Positions 1 to 9,207 of a stretch of DNA of 64,000 bases are shown one piece after another; within the stretch, counting starts at the first letter, position 1, and each line of letters begins with the position of its first letter. Source of the DNA: Nodularia sp. LEGE 06071 (GTDB lineage: Bacteria > Cyanobacteriota > Cyanobacteriia > Cyanobacteriales > Nostocaceae); contig NZ_JADEWH010000006.1 of the NCBI RefSeq assembly GCF_015207755.1, positions 204,759 through 268,758 of the forward strand, read 5' to 3'. Under the pieces are notes generated by a model, which saw only the letters and a list, made by a program, of their open reading frames with translations, did no database searches and was not told the DNA's origin. Both the position numbers and the translations under genes were made by a program.

Positions 1-770
1 AAGCTGGGATACAAATCTGTCAACAAGTCTTTGTTCAGAATGAACTCGTGGGGCAAAGGTATATCTTTAACAGCTACACCCGCATCCATGAGTTTGTTGA
101 TTGGTGCTGACACATGGATTAGGTGTCCAGTCCATCCCAAGGAACCACAACCCAGCAATACTGCCAAGTGATGATTCAGCATTGACTCAACATTCTGGAA
201 CCATTCCAGTTTGGGAGCGCGCTTGTGGTAATGGAACCAACCAGCAAATAAGAACAATGCTGCTAGTACCAAGCCGCCAATAGCTGTGACATAAAGCTGG
301 AATGAGCTTGTGATCCCCCAGCCGCGCCATACTTGGAACAAGCCAGAGGTGATCTGAATACCGCGGAATCCACCGCCGACATCACCATTTAAAATGTCTT
401 GTCCAACAATGGGCCAAACTACTTGAGCGCTGGGACTCACATTGAGTGGGTCGCTTAACCAAGCTTCGTAATTCGAGAATTTAGCGCCGTGGAATAACAT
501 CCCGCTCAACCAAATCGCTACTACGGACAAATGTCCGAAGTGTGCCGCGAAGATTTTACGAGAAATGTCTTCTAAATCGCTTGTATGTGTATCAAAGTCA
601 TGGGCGAGGGCATGAAGATTCCAAATCCAGGTGGTGGTTTTGGGACCTTTGGCTAAGGATCTGTCGAAGTGTCCTGGCTTTGCCCATCTTTCAAATGAGG
701 TAGGAACCGGATCTTTATCAACTATGACTCTTGCCTTCTTTTCCTCTCGCTCCGGAGGACTAATCGTCAT
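1..770 (-). CDS. psaA: Photosystem I P700 chlorophyll a apoprotein A1, N-terminal part (cut by window edge)
   Basis: PsaA is one half of the photosystem I reaction-centre heterodimer in the thylakoid membrane. The complement reads from an ATG at 768-770 as [20 protein letters not shown] and continues with phrases typical of Psa[26 protein letters not shown], an AAHFGHLS segment and [19 protein letters not shown]. The frame stays open to base 1, so about 256 of the roughly 750 residues are present and the rest, presumably followed by psaB, lies to the left. A strong AGGAGG ribosome site lies just upstream (about 774-780). Identification is confident because this family is very conserved. Confidence 0.97.
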   Translation of the reverse strand, partial: MTISPPEREEKKARVIVDKDPVPTSFERWAKPGHFDRSLAKGPKTTTWIWNLHALAHDFDTHTSDLEDISRKIFAAHFGHLSVVAIWLSGMLFHGAKFSNYEAWLSDPLNVSPSAQVVWPIVGQDILNGDVGGGFRGIQITSGLFQVWRGWGITSSFQLYVTAIGGLVLAALFLFAGWFHYHKRAPKLEWFQNVESMLNHHLAVLLGCGSLGWTGHLIHVSAPINKLMDAGVAVKDIPLPHEFILNKDLLTDLYPS

Positions 771-1285
771 TCGACCTCCTCTCTTAGTAAGGAATGAGGA
801 ATCATAAATACCACAAAGTTAAACCTAGTCGCAAACTACAGAATTCCTGGAGCAGTGATGAAGACTCTATGTGGAAGTTTGTTTCTGTTGAATTATAGAG
901 TCATTACAGGTGCATTGTTAAATACATTTTAACAATAATTCAAATTAGCCCAAATAATTGCTCTACAAGCTTTTTATCTCCCAACTTTTTAGCGAAAAGT
1001 CAAGGGTTTATTCATTTAATTTACAAAGGATAACAATTCGTATAACTTATGGTTTAACCTTATGTAGCGGGTGTTACAGCTATATATTCCTGAAAATTTT
1101 GTGCCTGTTTCAATTGCTACGATAAAAAACTGGAAAAAATTATTAATTATTTTAAACTTAGCTGAGAAAATCAAAATAAAATGTTATGCGGTTTGGAAAA
1201 CATTTCACCTTTTGGGTTATGGTGTCCGATGGACAGTTTAAGCAAAAATAACTTAATCAGTTACCGACGACCAACCATCACTAGG
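771..1285. promoter_or_regulatory. Divergent intergenic region, psaA promoter and leader
   Basis: This 515-base AT-rich gap separates psaA (leftward) from the lipoprotein gene (rightward) and must carry the psaA promoter. I see a perfect 8-bp inverted repeat, TTGTTAAA...TTTAACAA, at 915-935. No convincing -35/-10 pair could be chosen by eye, and no coding region is evident. Confidence 0.5.
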
Positions 1286-2842
1286 ATGAAATGCATGAAA
1301 TCGTGGCAGCCAGGGGTGTTAAACCAGATATTTTCTCTGAGATTTACTATTTTGCAGTGGCTGATGACATTGGTGCTGGTATTGAGTTTAACCAGTTGTG
1401 GTGAAAAAGCGGGTAGCCAAGAAGTGCCTATTCAGAGAAATAACCCGCCCAAAATTTCTCAGATTTCTCAGCAATTTTCCGAAGTTTCCCCACCAGAGGT
1501 AATTCAAGAACTACGCCTCAGTTTGGAAAATTATCGACCCCAGGTCACAATCGTGTCTCCCCAACCTGATGAAGTTCTCCAAGACAATACAGTTACAGTC
1601 AGCTTTCAGGTAAAAGATATACCAATATTTAAAGATCCTGATTTGGAATTAGGCCCGCATCTACACGTAATCCTGGATAACCAACCTTATATAGCTGTTT
1701 ACGATGTAAACAAGCCTCTAGTTTTACCAGAAGTTTCCCCAGGTACACATACCCTGCGTGTCTTTGCTTCTCGTCCTTGGCACGAAAGCTTTAAAAATGA
1801 AGGTGCTTACGCCCAGACAACATTTCATATTTTCACAAAAACTGAGGATAATAACCCTGATCCGACTCTGCCAGTGTTAACCTACAGTCGTCCTAAAGGC
1901 AGTTATGGGGCAGAACCAATCCTACTAGACTTTTATTTAACTAACGCGCCTCTGCGCCTTGTCGCTGAGAACAACCCCAACGATACAATCAGCGATTGGC
2001 GCATTCGTTGCACAATTAATAATGAAAGCTTCATTTTGGATCGTTGGCAAGCTATTTACCTCAAGGGCTTCAAACCTGGGAATAACTGGGTAAAATTAGA
2101 ATTCCTCGATAATCAGGGAAATCCTGTAAAAAATGCGTTTAATACCACAGCCAGACTGATTAATTATCAGCCCAAGGGTAAAGACACACTGTCGAGAATT
2201 GTCAGAGGAGAATTAAAAGCGGATCAGGCGCGTAGCATTGTAGACCCGAATTACACTGCTAAGAAACCAGTGACTGAACCCATACCTACTCCCACTGTTG
2301 AAAAAACACCGTCACCACAGCCCCAGATTATTCCGGAAACGGAAGTTCCAGAAACACCCCCAACCGAATCACAACCACCTGAGCTAAAAGTTACACCTGA
2401 AGAACTGGAAGAAAAAGTAGCTGAACCAGAAAAACCCAAGTCAGAGGGATTTTTCAAACGTCGTTCAGTCCGGACAATGGAACCGTCACCGAGTTTACCC
2501 CCGACACTACCAGAGGTTATTGAGTCACCACAACCTGAGATAACTCCCAAGCCTCTAGTTGAAGAACTGGAAAAAGTAACTCAACCAGAAACACCAAAAT
2601 CTAGTGAGTCAACTGCATCTGAACAACAGCCAGAGGTAATGCCAACAGGTGAATCAACACCGTTACCTACAAAAATTGCTCCCGATCCTGAAAAACTGGG
2701 ATTAAAAAGATATTTCCAACGGCGACAGATCCCAAATGTTAAACCATCACCTGGTGTGCCTCCAGTAGTTCCAGAAACTACGCCTATACCAGAACCAGAG
2801 GAAAAGGCTGGGGAATATAAAGTCACCAGTATGGAGGAATAA
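1286..2842 (+). CDS. Proline/glutamate-rich lipoprotein with an Ig-like N-terminal domain
   Basis: The product is probably a membrane-anchored lipoprotein of unknown function. From this ATG it starts with a basic stretch, a hydrophobic segment (LMTLVLVLSL) and a lipobox LTSC ending at residue 38. The frame is open back to 1181, but that start would give an implausible 73-residue signal, so I prefer the internal ATG. After the Cys come about 270 residues with beta-rich, Ig-like phrases (VTIVSPQPDEVLQDNTVTVS, GTHTLRVFASRPWHES). The last 190 residues are a low-complexity Pro/Glu/Thr tail holding two related segments, EGFFKRRSVRTMEPSPSLPP and LGLKRYFQRRQIPNVKPSPG, so part of the tail arose by duplication. 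The tail may span the periplasm or bind the wall; this is inference. Confidence 0.75.
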   Translation: MKCMKSWQPGVLNQIFSLRFTILQWLMTLVLVLSLTSCGEKAGSQEVPIQRNNPPKISQISQQFSEVSPPEVIQELRLSLENYRPQVTIVSPQPDEVLQDNTVTVSFQVKDIPIFKDPDLELGPHLHVILDNQPYIAVYDVNKPLVLPEVSPGTHTLRVFASRPWHESFKNEGAYAQTTFHIFTKTEDNNPDPTLPVLTYSRPKGSYGAEPILLDFYLTNAPLRLVAENNPNDTISDWRIRCTINNESFILDRWQAIYLKGFKPGNNWVKLEFLDNQGNPVKNAFNTTARLINYQPKGKDTLSRIVRGELKADQARSIVDPNYTAKKPVTEPIPTPTVEKTPSPQPQIIPETEVPETPPTESQPPELKVTPEELEEKVAEPEKPKSEGFFKRRSVRTMEPSPSLPPTLPEVIESPQPEITPKPLVEELEKVTQPETPKSSESTASEQQPEVMPTGESTPLPTKIAPDPEKLGLKRYFQRRQIPNVKPSPGVPPVVPETTPIPEPEEKAGEYKVTSMEE

Positions 2843-2995
2843 CAGCAACGCTGAGTCGCGATCGCACTTTCTAAATTTTCTACCAAATATCAGGCGGGAT
2901 TTTGGGAAGCGATCGCCTTCGGCGGGCGGTTACGCCATCGCACTCTCATTGGGTACTATTATTTACATCCTCATACTAATACCAAAGGATACTCC

Positions 2996-4516
2996 ATGTC
3001 TCCCCGTGTCAGAGCGCCGCAACTACCACAAAATTACACTTGGCTCAACACTGATAAACCCTTGTCTCTCAAAGAACTCAAAGGTAGAGTCGTAATTTTG
3101 GACTTTTGGACATACTGTTGTATTAATTGTCTGCATATTCTGCCAGATTTGAAATATTTAGAACAAAAATATCAAGATAGCCTCACCGTCATCGGCGTAC
3201 ACTCAGCCAAATTTGACAACGAAAAAGAAATTGAGAATATTCGCCAAGCCATCCTGCGCTACGACATCGAACATCCAGTGTTAGTTGACCGTGATTTTCG
3301 GGTGTGGGAAGAGTATGCTGTACGTGCTTGGCCTACCTTCATGATCATTGATCCAGAAGGTTACGTAATTGGTGATCTTTCAGGTGAAGGCAAGCGTGAC
3401 ACTTTAGACAAGTTAATTCAGCAGTTAATTAGTCAACACCAAGCAAAAGGTACGATTAATTTCCAGGAACTCAGCTTAACTTTAGAAAAACAGCGTCAAC
3501 CATTAACTACACCATTGGCTTTTCCTGGTAAAGTTCTCGCCACTCCCGCTGGCTTATTCATCGCTGATTCTGGACATCATCGTCTGGTGATGAGTAACTA
3601 CGAAGGAAAAATTCTACACATAATTGGAACAGGAAAATCTGGCTTAACCGATGGTGCATTTAACGAAGCGCAGTTTTTCGCACCCCAGGGAATGGCATTT
3701 GATCAAGAAAATCAAATTCTCTACGTTGCTGATACAGAAAATCATAGCCTGCGGCAAGTTGACCTCAAACTTCAAGTAGTCACAACCATCGCCGGAACTG
3801 GTAAACAAAGCCACAATATCCGTCCTCATGGTGGTAATGGATTAGAAACGTCTTTAAATTCCCCTTGGGATCTCGTGCAATTAGGACAAACCCTATTTAT
3901 TGCAATGGCCGGGTCACATCAAATTTGGCAAATGAACTTAGAGAGCGGCATCGTTAAAACCTATGCTGGTACTGGTGCAGAAGCTTGTATAGACGGTTTA
4001 ATTACCGAATCAGTTTTTGCCCAACCCAGTGGAATCACTACCAATGGACAAGAATTATATATTGCTGATAGTGAAGTAAGTTCAATTCGTGGCGTGGGAC
4101 TGAAAGAACCGCAGCAAGTCAGAACCATTTGTGGTAGTGGACAGTTATTTGGTTTTGGTGATGTTGATGGACAAGGTGAAAATGTCCGGTTGCAGCATTG
4201 CTTAGGAGTTGAATATGCCCAGAATTATCTGTGGGTAGCAGATACCTACAACCACAAAATTAAATTAGTTAGTCCCAGTACAGGTAATTGTCAAACAGTT
4301 TTGGGAGATGGTTCTGCGGGTTTACAAAACGGTCAAGGTCAGAATACACGTTTCTTTGAACCTTCGGGGCTGAGTGTTATGGGTGACCATCTATATATTA
4401 GTGATACGAATAACCACGCTATCCGTCGGGTAGATTTGAATAGCTTTGAAGTGACAACTTTAGAATTTTCTGGTTTGTGTGCGCCTGATGTGTGTATTCC
4501 AGATGAACACAGATAA
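2996..4516 (+). CDS. Thioredoxin-like domain plus NHL-repeat beta-propeller protein (NHLRC2-like)
   Basis: This 506-residue protein joins a thioredoxin/TlpA-like domain (about residues 1-150) to an NHL beta-propeller (about 165-490). The thioredoxin part has WTYCCINCLHILPDL, giving a CxxC pair at C42 and C45 preceded by another Cys. This CCINC signature is, as I recall, also found in NHLRC2 proteins of animals. The propeller shows repeated LYVADTENHSLRQVD-type strands (LFIADSGHHRLV, LWVADTYNHKIK, LYISDTNNHAIRRVD). No signal peptide is visible, so it is probably cytoplasmic. The substrate is unknown; a thiol-redox role is inferred from the CxxC. A short degenerate copy of the dispersed AGAGGCGCAGAG-type repeat follows the stop. 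Confidence 0.88.
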   Translation: MSPRVRAPQLPQNYTWLNTDKPLSLKELKGRVVILDFWTYCCINCLHILPDLKYLEQKYQDSLTVIGVHSAKFDNEKEIENIRQAILRYDIEHPVLVDRDFRVWEEYAVRAWPTFMIIDPEGYVIGDLSGEGKRDTLDKLIQQLISQHQAKGTINFQELSLTLEKQRQPLTTPLAFPGKVLATPAGLFIADSGHHRLVMSNYEGKILHIIGTGKSGLTDGAFNEAQFFAPQGMAFDQENQILYVADTENHSLRQVDLKLQVVTTIAGTGKQSHNIRPHGGNGLETSLNSPWDLVQLGQTLFIAMAGSHQIWQMNLESGIVKTYAGTGAEACIDGLITESVFAQPSGITTNGQELYIADSEVSSIRGVGLKEPQQVRTICGSGQLFGFGDVDGQGENVRLQHCLGVEYAQNYLWVADTYNHKIKLVSPSTGNCQTVLGDGSAGLQNGQGQNTRFFEPSGLSVMGDHLYISDTNNHAIRRVDLNSFEVTTLEFSGLCAPDVCIPDEHR

Positions 4517-4839
4517 ATACAAAAACCTCTGCGTATCTCCGCGCCCCTCTGAGTTGAAAAAATCATAAAATTAATTTATACAAATTTCTTATACGACACT
4601 TACTTTAATCAAATAGAAAATTTACTGAAAAATTAAAACTAATAATCAGCAAATATTACAATACAAGCTTATTACTTCAGCAATGTACTCTCACAGAATC
4701 ATGTCCTTGATTGATCACCGATGTATTTACAAGTACGATGTAAAAAAAATATCATTGAACTGTCGTAATCTCTTCCATAAAAAATCAGCGAATGCATGGT
4801 AAGTTTTAAATCCATCGTATTCCGTTCAAGGGTCGCCCC
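4517..4839. other. Intergenic region before the Rep-like gene
   Basis: These 323 bases are AT-rich and show no ORF. The first 50 bases hold a degenerate copy of the dispersed CTCTGCG...CCTCTG repeat. I see no iterons or other obvious origin-like tandem repeats next to the Rep-like gene. Confidence 0.5.
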
Positions 4840-7800
4840 ATGTATCTGCACAATTTACACACCCAACACCTTGAGGAATTAGTCAAGAGTAGTAGTATTG
4901 ATTTACACCTAGCAAAACTTAATTTTCAATCTCTCCAAGACGCATCAGCCTATGAGTATCTGTTAATTTCTGAGCATCTTCCCCGTACAAACACTGGTAT
5001 GGTAAAAAATGCTTGGTTACAGCGCTATAATCATGTCACAGCAGGCGGTTGGTGGTGTTCTGGTCTAGATCCTCTAAATAATTGGCAATCAATGGAATGG
5101 GGCTGTTTTAAACCAAACCAACCCAGAATTAATCACAATGGCAAATCCATCAAGTACGAACATCCACCCAGCACACCCACAAGAGTATTTTGTCTGCGGG
5201 TAACACTAAAAATTTGGCAGCAAGTCTCTCAACGGTATAATCTAGCCATGCCCAGCAGTATCAATGTTGATTCTCATGGAGCTGCTGAAGGGTTTTGGCA
5301 ATGGGTAATGAAACAAAATATACCCGTAATTATTTGCGAAGGTGTCAAAAAAGCAGCAGCACTATTAACACAAGGATACGCTGCGATCGCCATTCCGGGA
5401 ATTACCAGTGGTTATCGGGTTGTCAAAGATATATTTGGTAAAGTCACAAGTCGCCAACTGATTCCCGACTTAGCAGCATTCGCAATCACAAAACGCCCCT
5501 TTTATATTTGCTTTGACTTTGAAACTCAACCGAGAAAAATTGCTGCTATCAATAACGCCATTTCCCAACTAGGTTGTTTATTCCAAGAAAAAAAATGCCC
5601 AGTCAAAGTTATCGAACTTCCAGGAATAGAAAAAGGTGTTGATGAGTTAATTGTTGCTAAAGGCGCAAGTGCTTTCGATAAAGTTTATCGCCAAAGTGCT
5701 GATTTAGAGATTTATTTAGCCCAAAGCAAACCCCATACTCAGTTAACGATTCCGGCTGCACTCACAGTCAACTGTCCTTACTTAGAAGAAGTATCTTATC
5801 CCACGGCGGGATTAGTGGGAGTAAAATCAGCCAAAGGCACAGGAAAAACTACAGCACTGCAAACTATTGTTAATCAAGCCAAAGCTATCAATCGACCTAT
5901 ATTATTAATTACACACAGAATTCAATTAGGTCGGTTTTTGTGTAAAAAAATTGGTATTGAATGGGGATTTAATTATAGTGAGCTTTTAATGCTAGCAGAT
6001 AAAGCTTTACCTATGAGCAGCGACCTATTACAAAAAACTAAATCTTTCGGTTTATGTGTTGATTCTATTTGGAAACTCAACCCCCAAGATTGGCAAGGGG
6101 CAATATTAATTCTAGATGAAGTTGAACAATCTTTGTGGCATCTACTCAACAGTAATACTTGTAAACATAAACGAGTCAAAATTCTCAAATTATTTCAACA
6201 ACTAATTTCCACAGTTTTGACAACAGGGGGGTTAGTAATTGCCCAAGATGCTGACTTATCAGATGTGTCTTTAGAATATTTACAAAGATTATCAGGAATT
6301 AAAATAACGCCTTGGGTGCTGTTAAATCAATGGAAACCGCAGAAAGGCTGGAACGTGACTTTCTATGATTCTCCTAACCCCACACCGTTGATTCATAAAC
6401 TAGAATTAGATTTAATAGCAGGGCTTAAATGTTACGTTACTACAGATAGCCGATCTGGGCGTTATAGTTGCGAAACAATTGAAGGCTACCTCAAAGAGCG
6501 TTTAAAAAAATTACGGCAGCAATTTCCCAAATCATTGGTTATTAGTAGTCGCACAACCAGCACACCTGGTCATCCAGCCGTTGATTTTGTTGGAGATATT
6601 AATCAAAAAATTCCTGAATATGATACAGTTTTTGTTACTCCTAGCCTTGGTACAGGAATTAGTATTGATGTCCAACACTTCGACCGAGTTTATGGAATTT
6701 TTCAAGGAGTAATTCCTGACTCAGAAGCACGACAAGCATTAGCCAGAGTCCGAGATGATGTCCCTCGGATTGTTTGGTGTGCCAAGCGAGGAATAGGCTT
6801 AATTGGGAGTGGGAGTACAAATTATCGATTACTATCTGATTGGTATCAAGAAAATCAAAAAGAAAACTTAGCCTTGCTGAGTCCGTTACATAAAATAGAT
6901 GTAGATTTGCCGTTAGTTTATGACCCAATACATTTGCGGACTTGGGCAAAGTTATCTGCTAGGGTAAATGCTTCGATTCGTCTATATCGCCAATCAATGC
7001 AAGATGGTTTAATAGCAGATGGACATCAAATTTGGTTGCGAAGTAATGCTGTCCACAATAATATTGTGAGAGATTTACGCCTAGCATTTTTGGCAACAGA
7101 TTCCGAGGATGTAGCCAACCGCAAAAGATTAGTTGTAGAAATCGTGAAAGTGCAAAGAGATTGGGCAGAGAAGCGTCAAAAAGCTAAAGATATTAAATGC
7201 CAAATTAGAGAGATTAAGCAGCAACATCAATTATCAGCCGCGACTGCTGTAACCACAGCGCGAGATATTAATTATGTAGAATATGAGCAACTATTAAAGA
7301 AACATTCTCTTTCAGAAACAGAACGTCACCAAATTGATAAATATACCCTCAGACAAAGATATGGTATTCCAGTCACTCCTGGATTAAAGTTGCGGGATGA
7401 TAAAGGGTACTATTTTCAATTACTGATTCACTATTATCTCACACATGAAAGCGAGTATTTTCATGTCAGAGATCAGCAAGAATGGCATCAACAATTATTG
7501 TGGGGTGATGGAAAAGTTTTTCTACCAGATTTAAAAACTTATACCTGCAAGGTTGAAGCTATGAGAGCATTGGGAATGCTGCATTTATTAGAACCAGAAA
7601 GGAAATTTACAGAACATCATCCTGATTTACTTTTGCTTAAAGATGTTGCTTCTCAACATAGTAAACATATTAAAAGAGTGCTAGGTATTGATTTAGTCAG
7701 AGGAAAAGAAAGTATTTCAGCAATAAAAATACTCAGCCGATTATTAAATTTATTAGGTTTGAAATTAAAACGAGAGGATGAAACATATCAAATAGATTCA

Positions 7801-7962
7801 GAGACATTCTATGATGGTAGGGAAAAAATATTTACAATTTGGCATCAACGAGATGAATTAATGTTGGCTGGTATCAATAATTTTGACCGTAAAACGGCTA
7901 ATCATTATCCCAAATTAAAGGTTGAGTCTGGGAAGAATCAATATGTCGCGGTAAACAATTAA
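4840..7962 (+). CDS. Plasmid-type replication protein, CyRepA1-like (DUF3854 Toprim-like plus P-loop helicase)
   Basis: This 1040-residue protein resembles cyanobacterial plasmid replication proteins of the CyRepA1 type. A DUF3854/Toprim-like domain lies at about residues 160-270, with VIICEGVKKAAALLTQGYAA followed by an acidic CFDFE strand. A helicase-like ATPase follows: Walker A AKGTGKTTAL near residue 330, a Walker B-like LILDEVEQ near 424, and an ARQALARVRDD motif near 630 that resembles the arginine-finger region of SF2 helicases. The C-terminal 350 residues are not recognised. Such proteins normally start replication of plasmids or integrated elements, yet the neighbours are housekeeping genes and I see no partition, mobilisation or integrase gene nearby. 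It could be a plasmid remnant or a domesticated helicase. The start was chosen as the first ATG of the long frame. Confidence 0.78.
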   Translation: MYLHNLHTQHLEELVKSSSIDLHLAKLNFQSLQDASAYEYLLISEHLPRTNTGMVKNAWLQRYNHVTAGGWWCSGLDPLNNWQSMEWGCFKPNQPRINHNGKSIKYEHPPSTPTRVFCLRVTLKIWQQVSQRYNLAMPSSINVDSHGAAEGFWQWVMKQNIPVIICEGVKKAAALLTQGYAAIAIPGITSGYRVVKDIFGKVTSRQLIPDLAAFAITKRPFYICFDFETQPRKIAAINNAISQLGCLFQEKKCPVKVIELPGIEKGVDELIVAKGASAFDKVYRQSADLEIYLAQSKPHTQLTIPAALTVNCPYLEEVSYPTAGLVGVKSAKGTGKTTALQTIVNQAKAINRPILLITHRIQLGRFLCKKIGIEWGFNYSELLMLADKALPMSSDLLQKTKSFGLCVDSIWKLNPQDWQGAILILDEVEQSLWHLLNSNTCKHKRVKILKLFQQLISTVLTTGGLVIAQDADLSDVSLEYLQRLSGIKITPWVLLNQWKPQKGWNVTFYDSPNPTPLIHKLELDLIAGLKCYVTTDSRSGRYSCETIEGYLKERLKKLRQQFPKSLVISSRTTSTPGHPAVDFVGDINQKIPEYDTVFVTPSLGTGISIDVQHFDRVYGIFQGVIPDSEARQALARVRDDVPRIVWCAKRGIGLIGSGSTNYRLLSDWYQENQKENLALLSPLHKIDVDLPLVYDPIHLRTWAKLSARVNASIRLYRQSMQDGLIADGHQIWLRSNAVHNNIVRDLRLAFLATDSEDVANRKRLVVEIVKVQRDWAEKRQKAKDIKCQIREIKQQHQLSAATAVTTARDINYVEYEQLLKKHSLSETERHQIDKYTLRQRYGIPVTPGLKLRDDKGYYFQLLIHYYLTHESEYFHVRDQQEWHQQLLWGDGKVFLPDLKTYTCKVEAMRALGMLHLLEPERKFTEHHPDLLLLKDVASQHSKHIKRVLGIDLVRGKESISAIKILSRLLNLLGLKLKREDETYQIDSETFYDGREKIFTIWHQRDELMLAGINNFDRKTANHYPKLKVESGKNQYVAVNN

Positions 7963-8096
7963 AGAACCTCACCCCAACCCTCTCCTTCTCCCTTGGCGCT
8001 AGCCTCTCCCTTTGGGAGAAGAGGGAGACGCTACGCGAAAGTAAGGAGAGGGAGCAAGAATCTGCTTTCTGCTTAATAAATGGGGGTCGATTTAGA
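7963..8096. repeat. Nostoc-type palindromic repeat in convergent spacer
   Basis: The spacer between two converging genes holds CTCTCCCTTTGGGAGAAG and GGGAGACGCTACGCG, sequences of the short interspersed palindromic kind common in Nostoc genomes. A related stretch with GCGTAGCGTCTCCCCTTGGG occurs at about 32683-32711. It may fold into a hairpin that ends transcription from one or both sides. Confidence 0.55.
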
Positions 8097-9149
8097 TTAA
8101 GCAACTTGAAAATTCGTTGCTTCTTCCATTGGTTCATAACTATAATTTAGCTGTTCAATTCCCCGGTCAATTAAATCTAAACCTTGCTGCACTGTTTCAA
8201 TTAAACTTAGCTTTCCCCGCAACTCAGCCGCACCGACAAAACCTTTCGCGTACCAAGTCATGTGCTTACGGGCTTGACGGACACCGCGATCGCCTTTATA
8301 TTCCCATAATGCCTGTAAATGATCCTTGGCACATTCCAAAAGCTGAATTGAGTTTGGTGGCGGTAACATTTCCCCGGTTTTCAAGAAATGGTCGATTTCT
8401 CCCACCAAAAATGGATAACCCAAAGTCCCACGAGAACACATTACCCCATCAGCACCAGTTTCTTCCAAACATCTCACAGCCGCTTCCACTGAGAAAATAT
8501 CCCCATTCCCAATCACCGGAATAGAAAGTATTTCTTTCACACGGGTAATCCACTCCCATCGAGCATTACCATTGTACCCTTGAGCGCGGGTGCGTCCATG
8601 CACTGTAATCATTTGCGCCCCAGCATCTTCCATCCGCTTGGCAAAATCAAGAATCGTGATTTCCTGATCATTCCAGCCAATGCGGGTTTTTACCGTAACT
8701 GGGACATTAACGGCTTTCACTACCTCTCGCACAATCGCTTCAGCAACTTCTGGTTGACGTAATAAAGATGAACCGCCACCATTTTTAGTAATTTTATTGA
8801 CCGGACACCCCATATTAATATCAATAGTGTCAGCACCCTCGGCAACAGCCTTAATTGCGGCTTCTGCCAAAAAATCCGGGCGACAATCAAATAGCTGAAT
8901 ACTGATTGGTCGTTCCCTGGGGTCTACCTCCATAATTTTGGGTAACTCTTTCACATAGTGCAACCCCGTAGCATTTACCATTTCTGTATACAACATCGAA
9001 TCTGGCGCATAGCGACGCACCAGACGACGAAACACCATATCTGTCACCCCAGATAAAGGCGACTGAAGCACTCGACTTTTGACCTCAAAGGAGCCGATTT
9101 TCAGGGGTTCCGAGAGTTTAGCTTTTAAAGTAGGAGATAGTGTAAGCAT
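8097..9149 (-). CDS. dus: tRNA-dihydrouridine synthase, DusB/NifR3 type
   Basis: This flavoenzyme reduces uridine to dihydrouridine in the D-loop of tRNA using FMN and NADPH. The 350-residue product has a TIM-barrel start (LQSPLSGVTDMVFRRLVRRY), the catalytic-Cys motif INMGCPVNKITKNGGGSSLL with C115, the KTRIGW segment and ITVHGRTRAQGYNG, followed by VIGNGDI; all are typical of the Dus family. Length is normal. The group is DusB-like (NifR3), named for an old link with nif genes in other bacteria; here it lies about 5 kb from patB, which is probably coincidence. It stands alone, convergent with the Rep-like gene. Confidence 0.93.
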   Translation of the reverse strand: MLTLSPTLKAKLSEPLKIGSFEVKSRVLQSPLSGVTDMVFRRLVRRYAPDSMLYTEMVNATGLHYVKELPKIMEVDPRERPISIQLFDCRPDFLAEAAIKAVAEGADTIDINMGCPVNKITKNGGGSSLLRQPEVAEAIVREVVKAVNVPVTVKTRIGWNDQEITILDFAKRMEDAGAQMITVHGRTRAQGYNGNARWEWITRVKEILSIPVIGNGDIFSVEAAVRCLEETGADGVMCSRGTLGYPFLVGEIDHFLKTGEMLPPPNSIQLLECAKDHLQALWEYKGDRGVRQARKHMTWYAKGFVGAAELRGKLSLIETVQQGLDLIDRGIEQLNYSYEPMEEATNFQVA

Positions 9150-9207
9150 AGAATTTAAACTGTGAAAATTAAAGATGCTGATGGTATTTAGGATTATTTA
9201 CGCGCCT

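Noticed and set aside
2251..2886. Two minus-strand frames rich in Gly and Ser in the lipoprotein gene
   Set aside because: They are antisense readings of the Pro/Thr/Glu-rich tail, which gives Gly/Ser codons.
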